Part shown: one piece after another, positions 16,866 through 24,615 of the stretch
How the letters are laid out: each line of letters starts with the position of its first letter
Position numbering within the stretch: position 1 is the first letter of the stretch
NCBI RefSeq assembly: GCF_011440305.1
Contig: NZ_JAAOIW010000001.1
Location: forward strand, 62,001-126,000
DNA: 64,000 bases
From: Paenibacillus agricola
Lineage (GTDB): Bacteria; Bacillota; Bacilli; Paenibacillales; NBRC-103111
Reading direction: 5' to 3'
Position numbers and translations under genes: made by a program
Notes under the pieces: model-generated
Database searches by the model: none
What the model saw: only the letters and a program-made list of their open reading frames with translations
Told to the model about the DNA's origin: nothing

Positions 16866-17630
16866 TTACCCTACAGAACGAAAGCCTAACAGCTTGGATA
16901 TCGACTCTGTTTCTTGCTGCAGCATGGAAATATATTGTTGAAACTGGATGTCATCCACGGCTGTAATCAGTGTGGAAATACTCATTGCCGCGCATACTTG
17001 GCCATTATGGTCATAAATCGGAGCAGCGGCGCAGCGCACTCCCGCTTCATTCTCCTGGATGTCGACAGCAAAACCTTGCTCCCTGCATTGGGCTAGCTCT
17101 AGCAATAGGGCTTCTTTATCCTTAATCGTTGAAGCTGTCTGCACCACATAACGGTAATTGTTCAATAATGCTTCAATTTCTTCTTGTTTGCGAAAAGCGA
17201 TTAATGCTTTACCGACAGCACTGCTATGCAAAGGAACACGGCGACCAATCCGCGAATAACGGATAGCAGCCTTTTCGCCTTCCACCTTGTCGATGTAGAC
17301 GCCTTCTTTGCCATCCAAAATAACCAAATGTGTAGTTTGTCCCGTTTGCTCAGTTAAAGCAGCAAGATGCTTGCGCGCAACGGTGCGAATATCGAGCCTT
17401 TGCAGCAGCAACTGCCCTTTTTCCAGCAGCCTCATGCCAAGCCGATATTTGCCGTTTTCTGGATCCTGGTCAATGTAACCATGCATCTGCAAGGTTTTGA
17501 GTAAAGAATGCACGGTGCTTTTGTGGAGATCCATCCTTGTACTAATCTCGGTGATTTTCAGCTCGGTTGTGTGCTCATCGAATAAATCCAGGATGTTTAA
17601 CGCACGATCCAGCGATTGAATAATTGGCAT
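16866..17630 (-). CDS. IclR-family transcriptional regulator
   Basis: A 254-residue regulator with an N-terminal winged helix (residues ~5-65; LKITEISTRMDLHKSTVHSL is the recognition region). The C-terminal IclR effector domain shows GKALIAFRKQEE, FAVDIQENEAGVRCAAAPI and AAMSISTL. Members sense small carboxylates or aromatic acids and commonly repress the adjacent catabolic operon. AAGGGAG lies 5 bp before the ATG. It lies directly upstream of the FAH/ALDH/dehydratase genes on the same strand, with a palindrome in between, so a sugar acid or 2-keto-3-deoxy acid as inducer is a sensible inference. Confidence 0.94.
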   Translation of the reverse strand: MPIIQSLDRALNILDLFDEHTTELKITEISTRMDLHKSTVHSLLKTLQMHGYIDQDPENGKYRLGMRLLEKGQLLLQRLDIRTVARKHLAALTEQTGQTTHLVILDGKEGVYIDKVEGEKAAIRYSRIGRRVPLHSSAVGKALIAFRKQEEIEALLNNYRYVVQTASTIKDKEALLLELAQCREQGFAVDIQENEAGVRCAAAPIYDHNGQVCAAMSISTLITAVDDIQFQQYISMLQQETESISKLLGFRSVG

Positions 17631-17746
17631 GACGACTCCCTTAATGGTTCAACCTTAGCTTTACTTTGTTCTATAATGTAAAACAGCGGTTGATATTATG
17701 CTCTGTTACTATCATAGCTTATATGTTAGCTACTTTCAAGTACTAG

Positions 17747-19624
17747 TTAGACCAGCCTGAGTGGAATCGCGAATGAAAAGGTCGAGCCCCGTCCCTCTTC
17801 ACTTTCCACTTGAATGGTGCCTTCCATAAGCTCCACTAATTTTTTGCAGATCGCAAGGCCGAGCCCAGTCCCGCCATATTTACGGTTAATCATCGGGTGA
17901 AGCTGGGAAAAGGATAGAAACAACAAGTCCAATTTATGCGCAGGAATGCCAATCCCTGTATCCACTACTGCGATTTCCAAAATCGATTGTTGCTGGTTGG
18001 GGCATATGTTCAGCTGTGCTTTTATAAGGATGCTGCCTTCGTTAGTAAACTTGATGGCATTGCCAACCAAATTGATCAGCACTTGCCGTAGCCTGGCCTC
18101 ATCGCCAACCAACAGCTTTGGAAGATCAGGGTCTATCTGGAACGAAAGCAGCAAATTTTTCTGGATCGCTCGTATGTAAAATAAATCCGTGACCTCATCT
18201 ATGATCGCTTGGATGGCAAACGGCTCATGAACCAGCACCATTTTACCCGCCTCAATTTTACTGAAATCAAGAATTTCATTCAAAATATCCAGCAAGGCGT
18301 GGCTGCTATGAATAATAATATCGATACAGCTTCGTTGCTCCTCATCCAGCACCGTGTCCGAGATCAGCTCGGCCATTCCAATGATTCCATTCATTGGCGT
18401 ACGAAGCTCATGGCTCATAATCGCCAAAAATTCAGATTTTGCCTGGTCTGCCCGCTCCGCTGACTCTTTGGCTTGAATGATCTCCCTTTCCTCCGTCACA
18501 TCACGGAAAACAACAACAATCCCTTTTTGCTGCTCCCTATCAAATATTGGCGCCACCTGGTAATTGACAAAAAAGCTGCTGCCATCCTTCCGCCAAAATA
18601 CCGCTTCCACATTTCTCCTTGGTACTCCATCGCTAATCGCTTTGCCAATCGGAGACTCAGCGCGGAGGTATTGTGATCCATCTGACCTTGTCTCCTGCAA
18701 CATGCTAATAAGATCAATATCCACTTTCTCATCTTGAAAACCAAGCTTTGAGACCCCTGCCTGGTTAATGAAGATAACTTTCCCATTGGCATCAAGCCCA
18801 ATAATTCCCTCCGTGACGGCATTAAGGATGAGTGACCGCTCATTATTCAATTTCTCGATTTGCTGCATATTCTGCATGCGTTCTGTAACATTCCGCCCAA
18901 TTGAGCATACCATTTCAACCTCGCCTTGCTCGTCGCGGATCACTTGAAATGAAGTCTCAAACCATAAATAATGCCCCTGCTTATGCCTGATTCGCCTGGT
19001 AAATACCTCAGATTCGGAGAACAGCTTCATCCGCTGCTGCATATCCAAAGCATCATCAGGATGGTAAAAGTCCGTGCGGTTTTTACCGGTCAGCTCCTTT
19101 GGCTCCATCCCGAGGATTTTGCGGCAGGAAGGAGAAACATAACGTAGCATCCCGTCAGGCGTGCTAAGGGATACGAGGTCATGGTTGTTTTCAGTGACAT
19201 ATTTAAGAATGGTTTCATCGCTTATATCTGTAAGATGCGATACCAAATAAAGCGGCTGATCCGTTAGTGGATCGCGCACCATAGAAACCTGCAGGGACGC
19301 CCAAAGCATATCGCCGTTTTTACGAATATACCTCTTATCGAGCTGAATCAGGTTGGATGGATCAGCAGTTAAACGCCTCACAACTTCGTGGTGATCTGAT
19401 TTCTTGTGGTCACTGCTATAGGTAAAATCCAAATAGGATTTTCCGTATAGCTCTTGCTCGGAATACCCTAGCAGTTGGCAGAAATGTGGATTAATTTTCA
19501 CAAACAGCCCTTCTTGCAGCTCAATAACGGCGATTCCAATAGGTGAATGCTTGTAAATATGCGTATAAATAAGCGCATCATCAATGAGGCTGTCATTTCC
19601 TGGGTGTATAGATATTGGAATCAT
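17747..19624 (-). CDS. Soluble sensor histidine kinase with three PAS domains
   Basis: A 625-residue protein with no membrane segment. Three PAS/PAC units occupy residues ~20-130, ~135-255 and ~262-385 (PAC signatures include [19 protein letters not shown] and [12 protein letters not shown]). HisKA follows with the phosphorylated His in [19 protein letters not shown], then HATPase_c with [20 protein letters not shown] and GGTGLGLAI. There is no receiver, and no response regulator gene adjoins. AAGGAGG directly abuts the ATG at 19624 with zero spacing, which is too close for normal initiation. A non-ATG start a few codons downstream (for example near the third or fourth codon) is possible, but no good alternative codon is present. 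Confidence 0.9.
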   Translation of the reverse strand: MIPISIHPGNDSLIDDALIYTHIYKHSPIGIAVIELQEGLFVKINPHFCQLLGYSEQELYGKSYLDFTYSSDHKKSDHHEVVRRLTADPSNLIQLDKRYIRKNGDMLWASLQVSMVRDPLTDQPLYLVSHLTDISDETILKYVTENNHDLVSLSTPDGMLRYVSPSCRKILGMEPKELTGKNRTDFYHPDDALDMQQRMKLFSESEVFTRRIRHKQGHYLWFETSFQVIRDEQGEVEMVCSIGRNVTERMQNMQQIEKLNNERSLILNAVTEGIIGLDANGKVIFINQAGVSKLGFQDEKVDIDLISMLQETRSDGSQYLRAESPIGKAISDGVPRRNVEAVFWRKDGSSFFVNYQVAPIFDREQQKGIVVVFRDVTEEREIIQAKESAERADQAKSEFLAIMSHELRTPMNGIIGMAELISDTVLDEEQRSCIDIIIHSSHALLDILNEILDFSKIEAGKMVLVHEPFAIQAIIDEVTDLFYIRAIQKNLLLSFQIDPDLPKLLVGDEARLRQVLINLVGNAIKFTNEGSILIKAQLNICPNQQQSILEIAVVDTGIGIPAHKLDLLFLSFSQLHPMINRKYGGTGLGLAICKKLVELMEGTIQVESEEGRGSTFSFAIPLRLV

Positions 19625-19728
19625 CCTCCTTAGCTAAATTGATGCAATACTAGCTTTAATTATACGCATATATCCAGCATTGGAATAGTCTAAAGCTTAC
19701 GGCAGCCAGGCTAACATATAAGGTCACT

Positions 19729-21618
19729 CTACATCCTTTTGGGCGTTGGCATGCCTAGGGCCTGCAAGGCTTGGTGGAGTGTTTCTTTGAACTGCTGGGT
19801 GATCCATAGACGGAGCGCGACCTTATCCTCTGGTGCCTTCAAGATTGGGCAAACACTATAAAAGTTATTGAACAAAGCGGCAAGCTCAAACGCATAATTG
19901 CAAATCAAATTTGGAGCCAATTGGTCGACGGCAAGTTGAAAGGTTTCTGGCCAATAGGCAAGCTGTCTCAGCAATTGGAGCTCTTGAGGCATTAATGGCT
20001 CTGAATTTATTCGAACCGACTCCCTCGGCATTTCCGTTGTTTTCGTTGTTGTGGATGGGCCATCTGTTGCTTTTTCCAGAATGCTATTCGCTCTTGCGTA
20101 AGCATATAGTAAATAAACACCCGAATTACCGGATACCTCAGTAGCCTGCTCCAAATCAAAAATAACCTCGGTCTGCAAATGATACTTCAAGAGATAGTAG
20201 CGGATCGCCGCTGCGGCAATAGTACGGCTGGCTAATCCCTGCTTTCTTTTACGCTTAGTATAGATTGTTTGCTCCATTCGATCCAACAGGTCGGCTACTT
20301 TAATCCCGATGCCTTGGCGACCTGACATCGCGTAAGCCGCTTTCCCCTCCGTCGTGTCAACTCCTAACCCATTTGCTGTTATTGGGCTTAAGGAAACCAC
20401 ACCATAACTTACATGCTTGAGCTGCGCTGCCTGCTTCGTAAAACCTAACACCTCGAGAGCAAGCTTTACCATTTGTTGGGGATACTGCTGCCTTTGGTCT
20501 ATCACGTTAATTACCATATCTGCATGGCCTATCTTTCTCTTAACACCCTGGGGATGGGTTGACCATACTTCACCCGCGAACTTTTTGTAGGTGAAATCGT
20601 TGTCGAGCAGCCCAAATTTCCACAAATGGTAGGCAATATCCTTGGCTGTATAGGTTAAAATCCCATTTGACCTGACTAATACTTTATCGATTTGGTAGTC
20701 GCTATGCTCAAAGCCCTCTGCAGGCTCATCCTGTTGCTTAAGCACCCAACAGCCCTCATGCTTTCCCATGGTAACCTTTTGAAAAACATCCGTTTGCTGT
20801 AGTAGCTCGAAAGCAGCAGCCCAGAAGCCTTCTCTAACAATATTGCTTTCCCATACCAGCACATCATAGCGGATGCCAAATTGCTTCATTTCTTCCAGCT
20901 GCTCAGCTACGATTCGCTCTGCAACCAAGGAACCCATCCAAGCGAGATTGGAATTCCCTTGCTCCAGTGCCTCCAGAACAGCCGTACGTTGCGCCTGCAG
21001 CTCCGGGTTCACTTTGTAGGCTTGATTGATCCCAGCATACGTATCCCAGCAATAATCGCCGAAGCGGGTATGAGGCTGTTCAGCATGAGTATTCAGCATG
21101 CCTACGACGGTATCCGCCAGTTGATTGCCCAGATCATCAATATAATTGTGCACTTCAACTTGGTGGCCTGCCATTTCCAGCATGTGGGCTAGTGCATCAC
21201 CAATACATGAGTTTCTTAAATGGCCGATATGAGCCGATTTATTAGGGTTAATGGAGGTGTGTTCAATTAAGACCTTAGTTTGGCTAGCCTTAGGAGCAGC
21301 AAATTTTCGTGTAGCCCATGCTTGCCAATCGATATAAAAATTCAAGAATCCTGGCGGCGCCACCTTAATTTGCGCAAATAAGCCTTCAACGCTCCCTTGC
21401 TGTTCAAGCTTTTGTTGCAGTCGGCCCGCAAGCTGGATCGGGGATTGCCTGAAAACCTTAGCCAGCAGCATCGCAATATTCGTACTAAAGTCGCCATGCT
21501 CAGGATGGGTTGGATGCTCGATTTGAACGGCAATATCCATATCCGGCTGGATTCCCTGTTCATGCAGCATCGCTGTAATCTGCTGTTTAATTTGCTCACT
21601 TAGTATTAGATGGATCAT
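19729..21618 (-). CDS. argS: Arginyl-tRNA synthetase, T-box controlled
   Basis: A 629-residue class I synthetase that charges tRNA-Arg. It has an N-terminal Arg-tRNA synthetase domain (~1-90) and the HIGH motif in NKSAHIGHLRNSCIGD. The KMSKS region reads YAMSGRQGIGIK, as in the ArgRS type without a canonical KMSKS. A DALR anticodon-binding domain is at the C-terminus (SGVYLLYAYARANSIL onward), with a Ser/Thr-rich insertion near residues 525-545. It is longer than the ~556-residue B. subtilis ArgS. The T-box leader means it is induced when tRNA-Arg is uncharged. Whether the genome has another argS cannot be seen here. A weak GGGAG lies 12 bp before the ATG. Confidence 0.95.
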   Translation of the reverse strand: MIHLILSEQIKQQITAMLHEQGIQPDMDIAVQIEHPTHPEHGDFSTNIAMLLAKVFRQSPIQLAGRLQQKLEQQGSVEGLFAQIKVAPPGFLNFYIDWQAWATRKFAAPKASQTKVLIEHTSINPNKSAHIGHLRNSCIGDALAHMLEMAGHQVEVHNYIDDLGNQLADTVVGMLNTHAEQPHTRFGDYCWDTYAGINQAYKVNPELQAQRTAVLEALEQGNSNLAWMGSLVAERIVAEQLEEMKQFGIRYDVLVWESNIVREGFWAAAFELLQQTDVFQKVTMGKHEGCWVLKQQDEPAEGFEHSDYQIDKVLVRSNGILTYTAKDIAYHLWKFGLLDNDFTYKKFAGEVWSTHPQGVKRKIGHADMVINVIDQRQQYPQQMVKLALEVLGFTKQAAQLKHVSYGVVSLSPITANGLGVDTTEGKAAYAMSGRQGIGIKVADLLDRMEQTIYTKRKRKQGLASRTIAAAAIRYYLLKYHLQTEVIFDLEQATEVSGNSGVYLLYAYARANSILEKATDGPSTTTKTTEMPRESVRINSEPLMPQELQLLRQLAYWPETFQLAVDQLAPNLICNYAFELAALFNNFYSVCPILKAPEDKVALRLWITQQFKETLHQALQALGMPTPKRM

Positions 21619-21651
21619 CCGCAGCTCATCTCCCTAAAGTAGAATACATAC

Positions 21652-21897
21652 ACAAAAAGCCCCCGCCTCTGCTAAGAGACGAGAGCTAATAAGCTTCCCG
21701 TGGTACCACTCTAAGTGCTAGCCCCTACGATGGAGTAGCCACTCTATGCTGATAACGGCAGCTACCGGATTACCCTACTCATTTTCGGATAACCATTTCC
21801 CGAGTCCGCTTCATTCCAGACCTATGCACCGGCTCTCACCTTTACCGGCTCACTGTGGCTCTTGACCTTGAACTACTCTCTCGTTCATCAATATTTA
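21652..21897 (-). ncRNA. T-box riboswitch leader of argS
   Basis: Read on the minus strand, this leader has the T-box signature AGAGTGGTACCACGGGAAGC (21693-21712). Upstream is the Stem I material (GAGAGAGTAG near its 5' end, GAGCCGGT apical segment). Downstream is a terminator hairpin: 12-bp GC-rich stem at 21659-21686, then TTTTT at 21654-21658. In the specifier-loop region the sequence GAAGCGGACTC contains CGG at 21806-21808, an Arg codon consistent with the downstream gene; I infer this as the specifier. Uncharged tRNA-Arg would stabilise the antiterminator and allow argS transcription. Confidence 0.93.
21654..21686 (-). terminator. T-box conditional terminator
   Basis: GCTCTCGTCTCT-TAGC-AGAGGCGGGGGC followed by TTTTT on the minus strand; some pairs are G-U. 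It competes with the antiterminator that contains the T-box sequence. Confidence 0.9.
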
Positions 21898-21903
21898 AAG
21901 ATA

Positions 21904-21932
21904 TTTATACCTTAACCACATTCAGATGTCAA
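21904..21932 (-). promoter_or_regulatory. Sigma-A promoter of the T-box-argS unit
   Basis: On the minus strand: TTGACA (21927-21932), 17-bp spacer, TATAAA (21904-21909). The expected start near 21897 matches the beginning of the T-box leader. Confidence 0.8.
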
Positions 21933-22108
21933 GAGTAACCGCAGATTGCTGCCGACCCTAATGCTAAGCTCTGCCCTTAAAAAGCAAAAACACAAAATAC
22001 GGCACGCTAATAAGCATTGGATACAATTATTTGCTAGCAAATTCATCAAAAAACCGATAATTCCAAAGTCTACTAGGAATTCCATCGGCTTAATATATAG
22101 GCAAGGTG

Positions 22109-22285
22109 CTAATCCCAAACCTTAGGTATGATTTTCACCCTTTTCTTTCCTCCAAAAATTTTCTGCAGCCTGCTCATTTTTTTCTTGTCAGCCAATATTT
22201 TCTTAGCTGCATGCATCAGCAAGACTTCCCTAAATTCATTATTACGCTTCAAAGTTCTGAGTTCTTCGAAAATTGTGCGGTTCAT
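22109..22285 (-). CDS. Small basic protein, 58 residues, probable LexA-regulated gene
   Basis: An open frame of 58 codons starting MNRTIFEELRTL and ending KIIPKVWD. It is Lys/Arg rich (roughly a third basic) and predicted mainly helical, with no signal peptide or membrane segment. TAGGAGG lies 8 bp before the ATG, an excellent site. Upstream on the same strand are a sigma-A promoter (TTGATT-18 bp-TATAAT, 22350-22379) and, at the expected transcription start, a 20-bp palindrome with the LexA core GAAC-N4-GTTC. I do not recognise the protein family; it is not obviously YneA, YnzC or another known small SOS protein. Translation and regulation are inferred. Confidence 0.72.
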   Translation of the reverse strand: MNRTIFEELRTLKRNNEFREVLLMHAAKKILADKKKMSRLQKIFGGKKRVKIIPKVWD

Positions 22286-22324
22286 TTTCCAGTCCTCCTA
22301 TTATCCCGTTCGAAAATCCTGATG

Positions 22325-22344
22325 ATAGGAACATTTGTTCCTAT
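22325..22344. promoter_or_regulatory. LexA (SOS) box candidate
   Basis: ATAGGAACA-TT-TGTTCCTAT is a perfect 20-bp palindrome containing GAACATTTGTTC, which fits the Gram-positive LexA core GAAC-N4-GTTC. It sits 5 bp downstream of the TATAAT of the minus-strand promoter, over the expected transcription start, the usual place for repression. It is also ~125 bp upstream of the plus-strand SDR gene, which might be affected too. Confidence 0.75.
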
Positions 22345-22349
22345 ACACT

Positions 22350-22379
22350 ATTATATACCGACTTCCTGTCATAAATCAA
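22350..22379 (-). promoter_or_regulatory. Sigma-A promoter for the 58-residue gene
   Basis: On the minus strand: TTGATT (22374-22379), 18-bp spacer, TATAAT (22350-22355, perfect -10). Confidence 0.65.
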
Positions 22380-22469
22380 TCCAAACATTGACAGGCCCAT
22401 CGCGAACGTGCTACTTTTTGGATGAACGATAATTCGTGTTGTACGTATAACAGTCAGGAGGAACGGACC

Positions 22470-23252
22470 ATGGATTTGGGATTACAAGGAAAAGTAGCGT
22501 TAATTACAGGCGGAAGTAAAGGAATTGGGCTTGGAACTGCTATTGCTCTGGCTGCTGAGGGAGCCAAGGTGGCCATATGCGCTCGCAGTCTGGAGGATTT
22601 GCGTACAGCGGCCGAGCAGATCAAACAGGCCACAGGGTCGGAAGCTTTCATTGTTCAAGCCGATATCACCTCAGAGGCGGATTGCAAGAATGCCGTTGAT
22701 CAAACCGCCCTGCATTTTGGCGGGTTGGATATATTGGTCAATAATGCCGGAACCTCAGCAGCAAAGCCGTTTGAGCAAGTGGAGACGGAAGGCTGGGCAT
22801 ATGATCTTGATTTGAAATTGTTTGGTGCGATCCACTGCTCCAAGGCAGCACTTCCCCATATGCGCAAATCTGGCAAAGGGGCGATTGTCAATATCTCGAC
22901 CTCAGGTGCCAAGACTCCACCAGCGTCCTCGCTGCCTACAACAGTTAGCCGCGCAGCAGGCATGGCTTTAACCAAAGCGATGAGCAAGGATTTGGCCGCT
23001 GACCATATTCGCGTGAATGCCGTATGCATTGGCGTTATCCGTAGCGACCAAATTGAAAAAAGATGGAAAAGCCATTTCCCCGAGTTGACCTGGGAGCAAT
23101 TTGCCCAAGACCCTAGCCACGAAATTCCTTTGGGGCGTGTAGGTAATACCGAAGAGGCAGCTAAAGTGATCACTTTCCTTGTATCTGAAGCCGCTTCTTA
23201 TGTAACCGGTACTGCGGTTAATGTCGATGGCGGCAAAGGTGCAGCGCTTTAA
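22470..23252 (+). CDS. Short-chain dehydrogenase/reductase with non-canonical active site
   Basis: A 260-residue SDR. The Rossmann cofactor motif TGGSKGIG and NNAG are intact, and VNVDGGKG near the C-terminus is typical of FabG-like members. The catalytic region does not match the family: aligned on NISTSGAKTPP, the Tyr position is Thr157 and the Lys position Arg161 (SLPTTVSRAAG instead of YxxxK). It may bind NAD(P)H without normal SDR chemistry, or belong to a divergent subgroup. The ATG at 22470 follows AGGAGG by 9 bp; the frame extends upstream to 22422 without a site. A strong bidirectional terminator follows. Confidence 0.85.
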   Translation: MDLGLQGKVALITGGSKGIGLGTAIALAAEGAKVAICARSLEDLRTAAEQIKQATGSEAFIVQADITSEADCKNAVDQTALHFGGLDILVNNAGTSAAKPFEQVETEGWAYDLDLKLFGAIHCSKAALPHMRKSGKGAIVNISTSGAKTPPASSLPTTVSRAAGMALTKAMSKDLAADHIRVNAVCIGVIRSDQIEKRWKSHFPELTWEQFAQDPSHEIPLGRVGNTEEAAKVITFLVSEAASYVTGTAVNVDGGKGAAL

Positions 23253-23286
23253 TTGCTGGTTCGTTTGCGAAGCTTACAAAAAATAC

Positions 23287-23330
23287 AAAAAAACCTTCCA
23301 AACTCGCATCTGCGAAAGGAAGGTTTTTTT
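23287..23330. terminator. Bidirectional intrinsic terminator
   Basis: AAAAAAACCTTCC ... GGAAGGTTTTTTT, a perfect 13-bp inverted repeat including the A and T runs. It lies between the stop of the SDR gene (plus) and the stop of the YolD-like gene (minus) and can serve both. Confidence 0.9.
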
Positions 23331-23361
23331 GTATGTGATTGGCTAGCCATAACCCGTGCTG

Positions 23362-23610
23362 TTAATACCTTGGATTGTCCAGCCTCATGACATCCAGAAA
23401 AGGAATCCATCGTACGCCCTCCTCCGTGTCCACGCGAATTTGCCGCTTCCTCGGATCCAGCTCTACGATCACACCCAAAACAGGCTCCGCAAAACCCCAT
23501 ACTGTCAACAAAACCTGTTCTTTATTATCTTTTGCCTCTACAATTTGGTTTCCCAAATCTTCAAGCTCGAATTCGTCGCGCGTCGGTCTTTTCTGCTTTG
23601 CTTTTGCCAA
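23362..23610 (-). CDS. YolD-like protein
   Basis: An ~82-residue protein with the YolD-like core: RPTRDEFELEDLGNQIVEA, then VLLTVWGFAEPVLGVIVELD and a C-terminal beta segment. In Bacillus such proteins are often encoded with Y-family polymerases (yolD-uvrX); here it stands alone. The frame opens with GTG at 23616, only 2 bp after AAGGAG. The TTG at 23610 has 8-bp spacing, so I take it as start; the difference is two residues. Function unknown. Confidence 0.8.
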   Translation of the reverse strand: MAKAKQKRPTRDEFELEDLGNQIVEAKDNKEQVLLTVWGFAEPVLGVIVELDPRKRQIRVDTEEGVRWIPFLDVMRLDNPRY

Positions 23611-23816
23611 TTCCACATCTCCTTAACGCCTAAAAACCTTATTCCTTATATTTTATCGAACCCTCACCTTGTTTTCAAGGAAAATATTGTAGAAAGCTGC
23701 GATTAAGCCATTTAGCGCCTTATTCAAGCCCTTTCGAATAATTCCAACCATTGGGACATAGGATGAAACAAAAGGAAAGGAGTGACTTCATGGAACTAAA
23801 AGAAAGGAGTGGCGAT

Positions 23817-24188
23817 ATGATTATTGAGCTCAGCGTGGCCACAGCTTCTGCTGCATTTGCTACATTAACCGTTTATTTGATTCGAATTTTGCAAAAGGGG
23901 ATGACTTCGCTCGACGAAACCAACCGGACTTTAACGGAAGTGCGGTCAGCCGTCCATGATTTAACGAACGAGGCCCAGCAATTTATTCATACCGCCAACC
24001 AAATTTCCCGCGATGTGAAAGGTAAAATAAAAACAGTCGAGCCGTTGTTCGAATCCGCCCAGGAAGTTGGAGAAGCCTTGCATAGTGTTACCAATACGGT
24101 CAAGCAAGCCGCTACGGTATTAGGCAACGAGCTTTCTGCTAAAACGACAGTACCTGTAAACCCCAAGGTCCAAGTCAAGGTCAGGTAA
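23817..24188 (+). CDS. DUF948 family membrane protein (YtxG-like)
   Basis: A 123-residue protein with one N-terminal transmembrane helix (IIELSVATASAAFATLTVYLI) followed by a long coiled-coil-forming helical region, the layout of DUF948/YtxG general-stress-associated proteins. Two start sites, each with its own AAAGGAG 7 bp upstream, are in frame: 23790 (MELKERSGDMIIEL) and 23817 (MIIELSV). I chose the latter because relatives begin directly with the membrane segment. Translation from both is possible. The biochemical role is unknown. Confidence 0.82.
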   Translation: MIIELSVATASAAFATLTVYLIRILQKGMTSLDETNRTLTEVRSAVHDLTNEAQQFIHTANQISRDVKGKIKTVEPLFESAQEVGEALHSVTNTVKQAATVLGNELSAKTTVPVNPKVQVKVR

Positions 24189-24285
24189 AGGTGAAATAAC
24201 TGTGAAATGTTAAAATTTACACAGAATCATGGCTCGGTTTCTGTTAAGATGATGTCGAATCGCATCGAAAAAAGGACTGATATCC

Positions 24286-24444
24286 GTGAAAAATGATGGT
24301 GTCACAAAGGAAGAGCTTGAACTTCTTCTCTCCAAGAAGCAATCGGATAGTTTGGATGCATTGGAAATGATCAAGCACATGTTCATGCCTAGAGCTAAAC
24401 GCCATCGCAAAAAGAAAAAATGGCCCTTCCCCTTCAATTTATAA
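24286..24444 (+). CDS. Small basic hypothetical protein, 52 residues
   Basis: GTG-initiated frame of 52 codons (VKNDGVTKEELELLLSKK at the start, RHRKKKKWPFPFNL at the end). AAGGA lies 9 bp upstream, and a hairpin terminator follows 57 bp after the stop. The N-terminal half is acidic and helical, the C-terminus a Lys/Arg tract ending in WPFPF. It is 97 bp downstream of the DUF948 gene on the same strand and may share its transcript. I do not recognise it. Confidence 0.6.
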   Translation: MKNDGVTKEELELLLSKKQSDSLDALEMIKHMFMPRAKRHRKKKKWPFPFNL

Positions 24445-24500
24445 ACATGTTTACTGCAATAGCCATTAAAGAGAAACCGACCAAAGGTCAGTTCTTGTCT

Positions 24501-24549
24501 AAACCCATAAGGTTGTGCTTGCTTTCGCGAGTATAACCTTATGGGTTTT
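24501..24549. terminator. Intrinsic terminator between the small ORF and ltrA
   Basis: AAACCCATAAGGTT (24501-24514) pairs with AACCTTATGGGTTT (24535-24548), a perfect 14-bp stem with a 20-nt loop. It lies between convergent genes and probably serves both. Confidence 0.8.
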
Positions 24550-24615
24550 CAGTCGTTCCTAAAGCTGCGTTCCCTGGATTTCCCACCCTAAACTCCATTC
24601 TCTTTTCTGTAGCAT

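Noticed and set aside
22106-22432. 108-codon plus-strand frame opposite the 58-codon gene
   Set aside because: No ribosome binding site, Phe/Ser/Cys-rich composition without a coherent pattern, and it crosses the LexA-type palindrome and promoter; the minus-strand frame is much better supported.
22700-23173. 157-codon minus-strand frame within the SDR gene
   Set aside because: Antisense shadow of a gene with recognisable SDR motifs; no site or homology signal.
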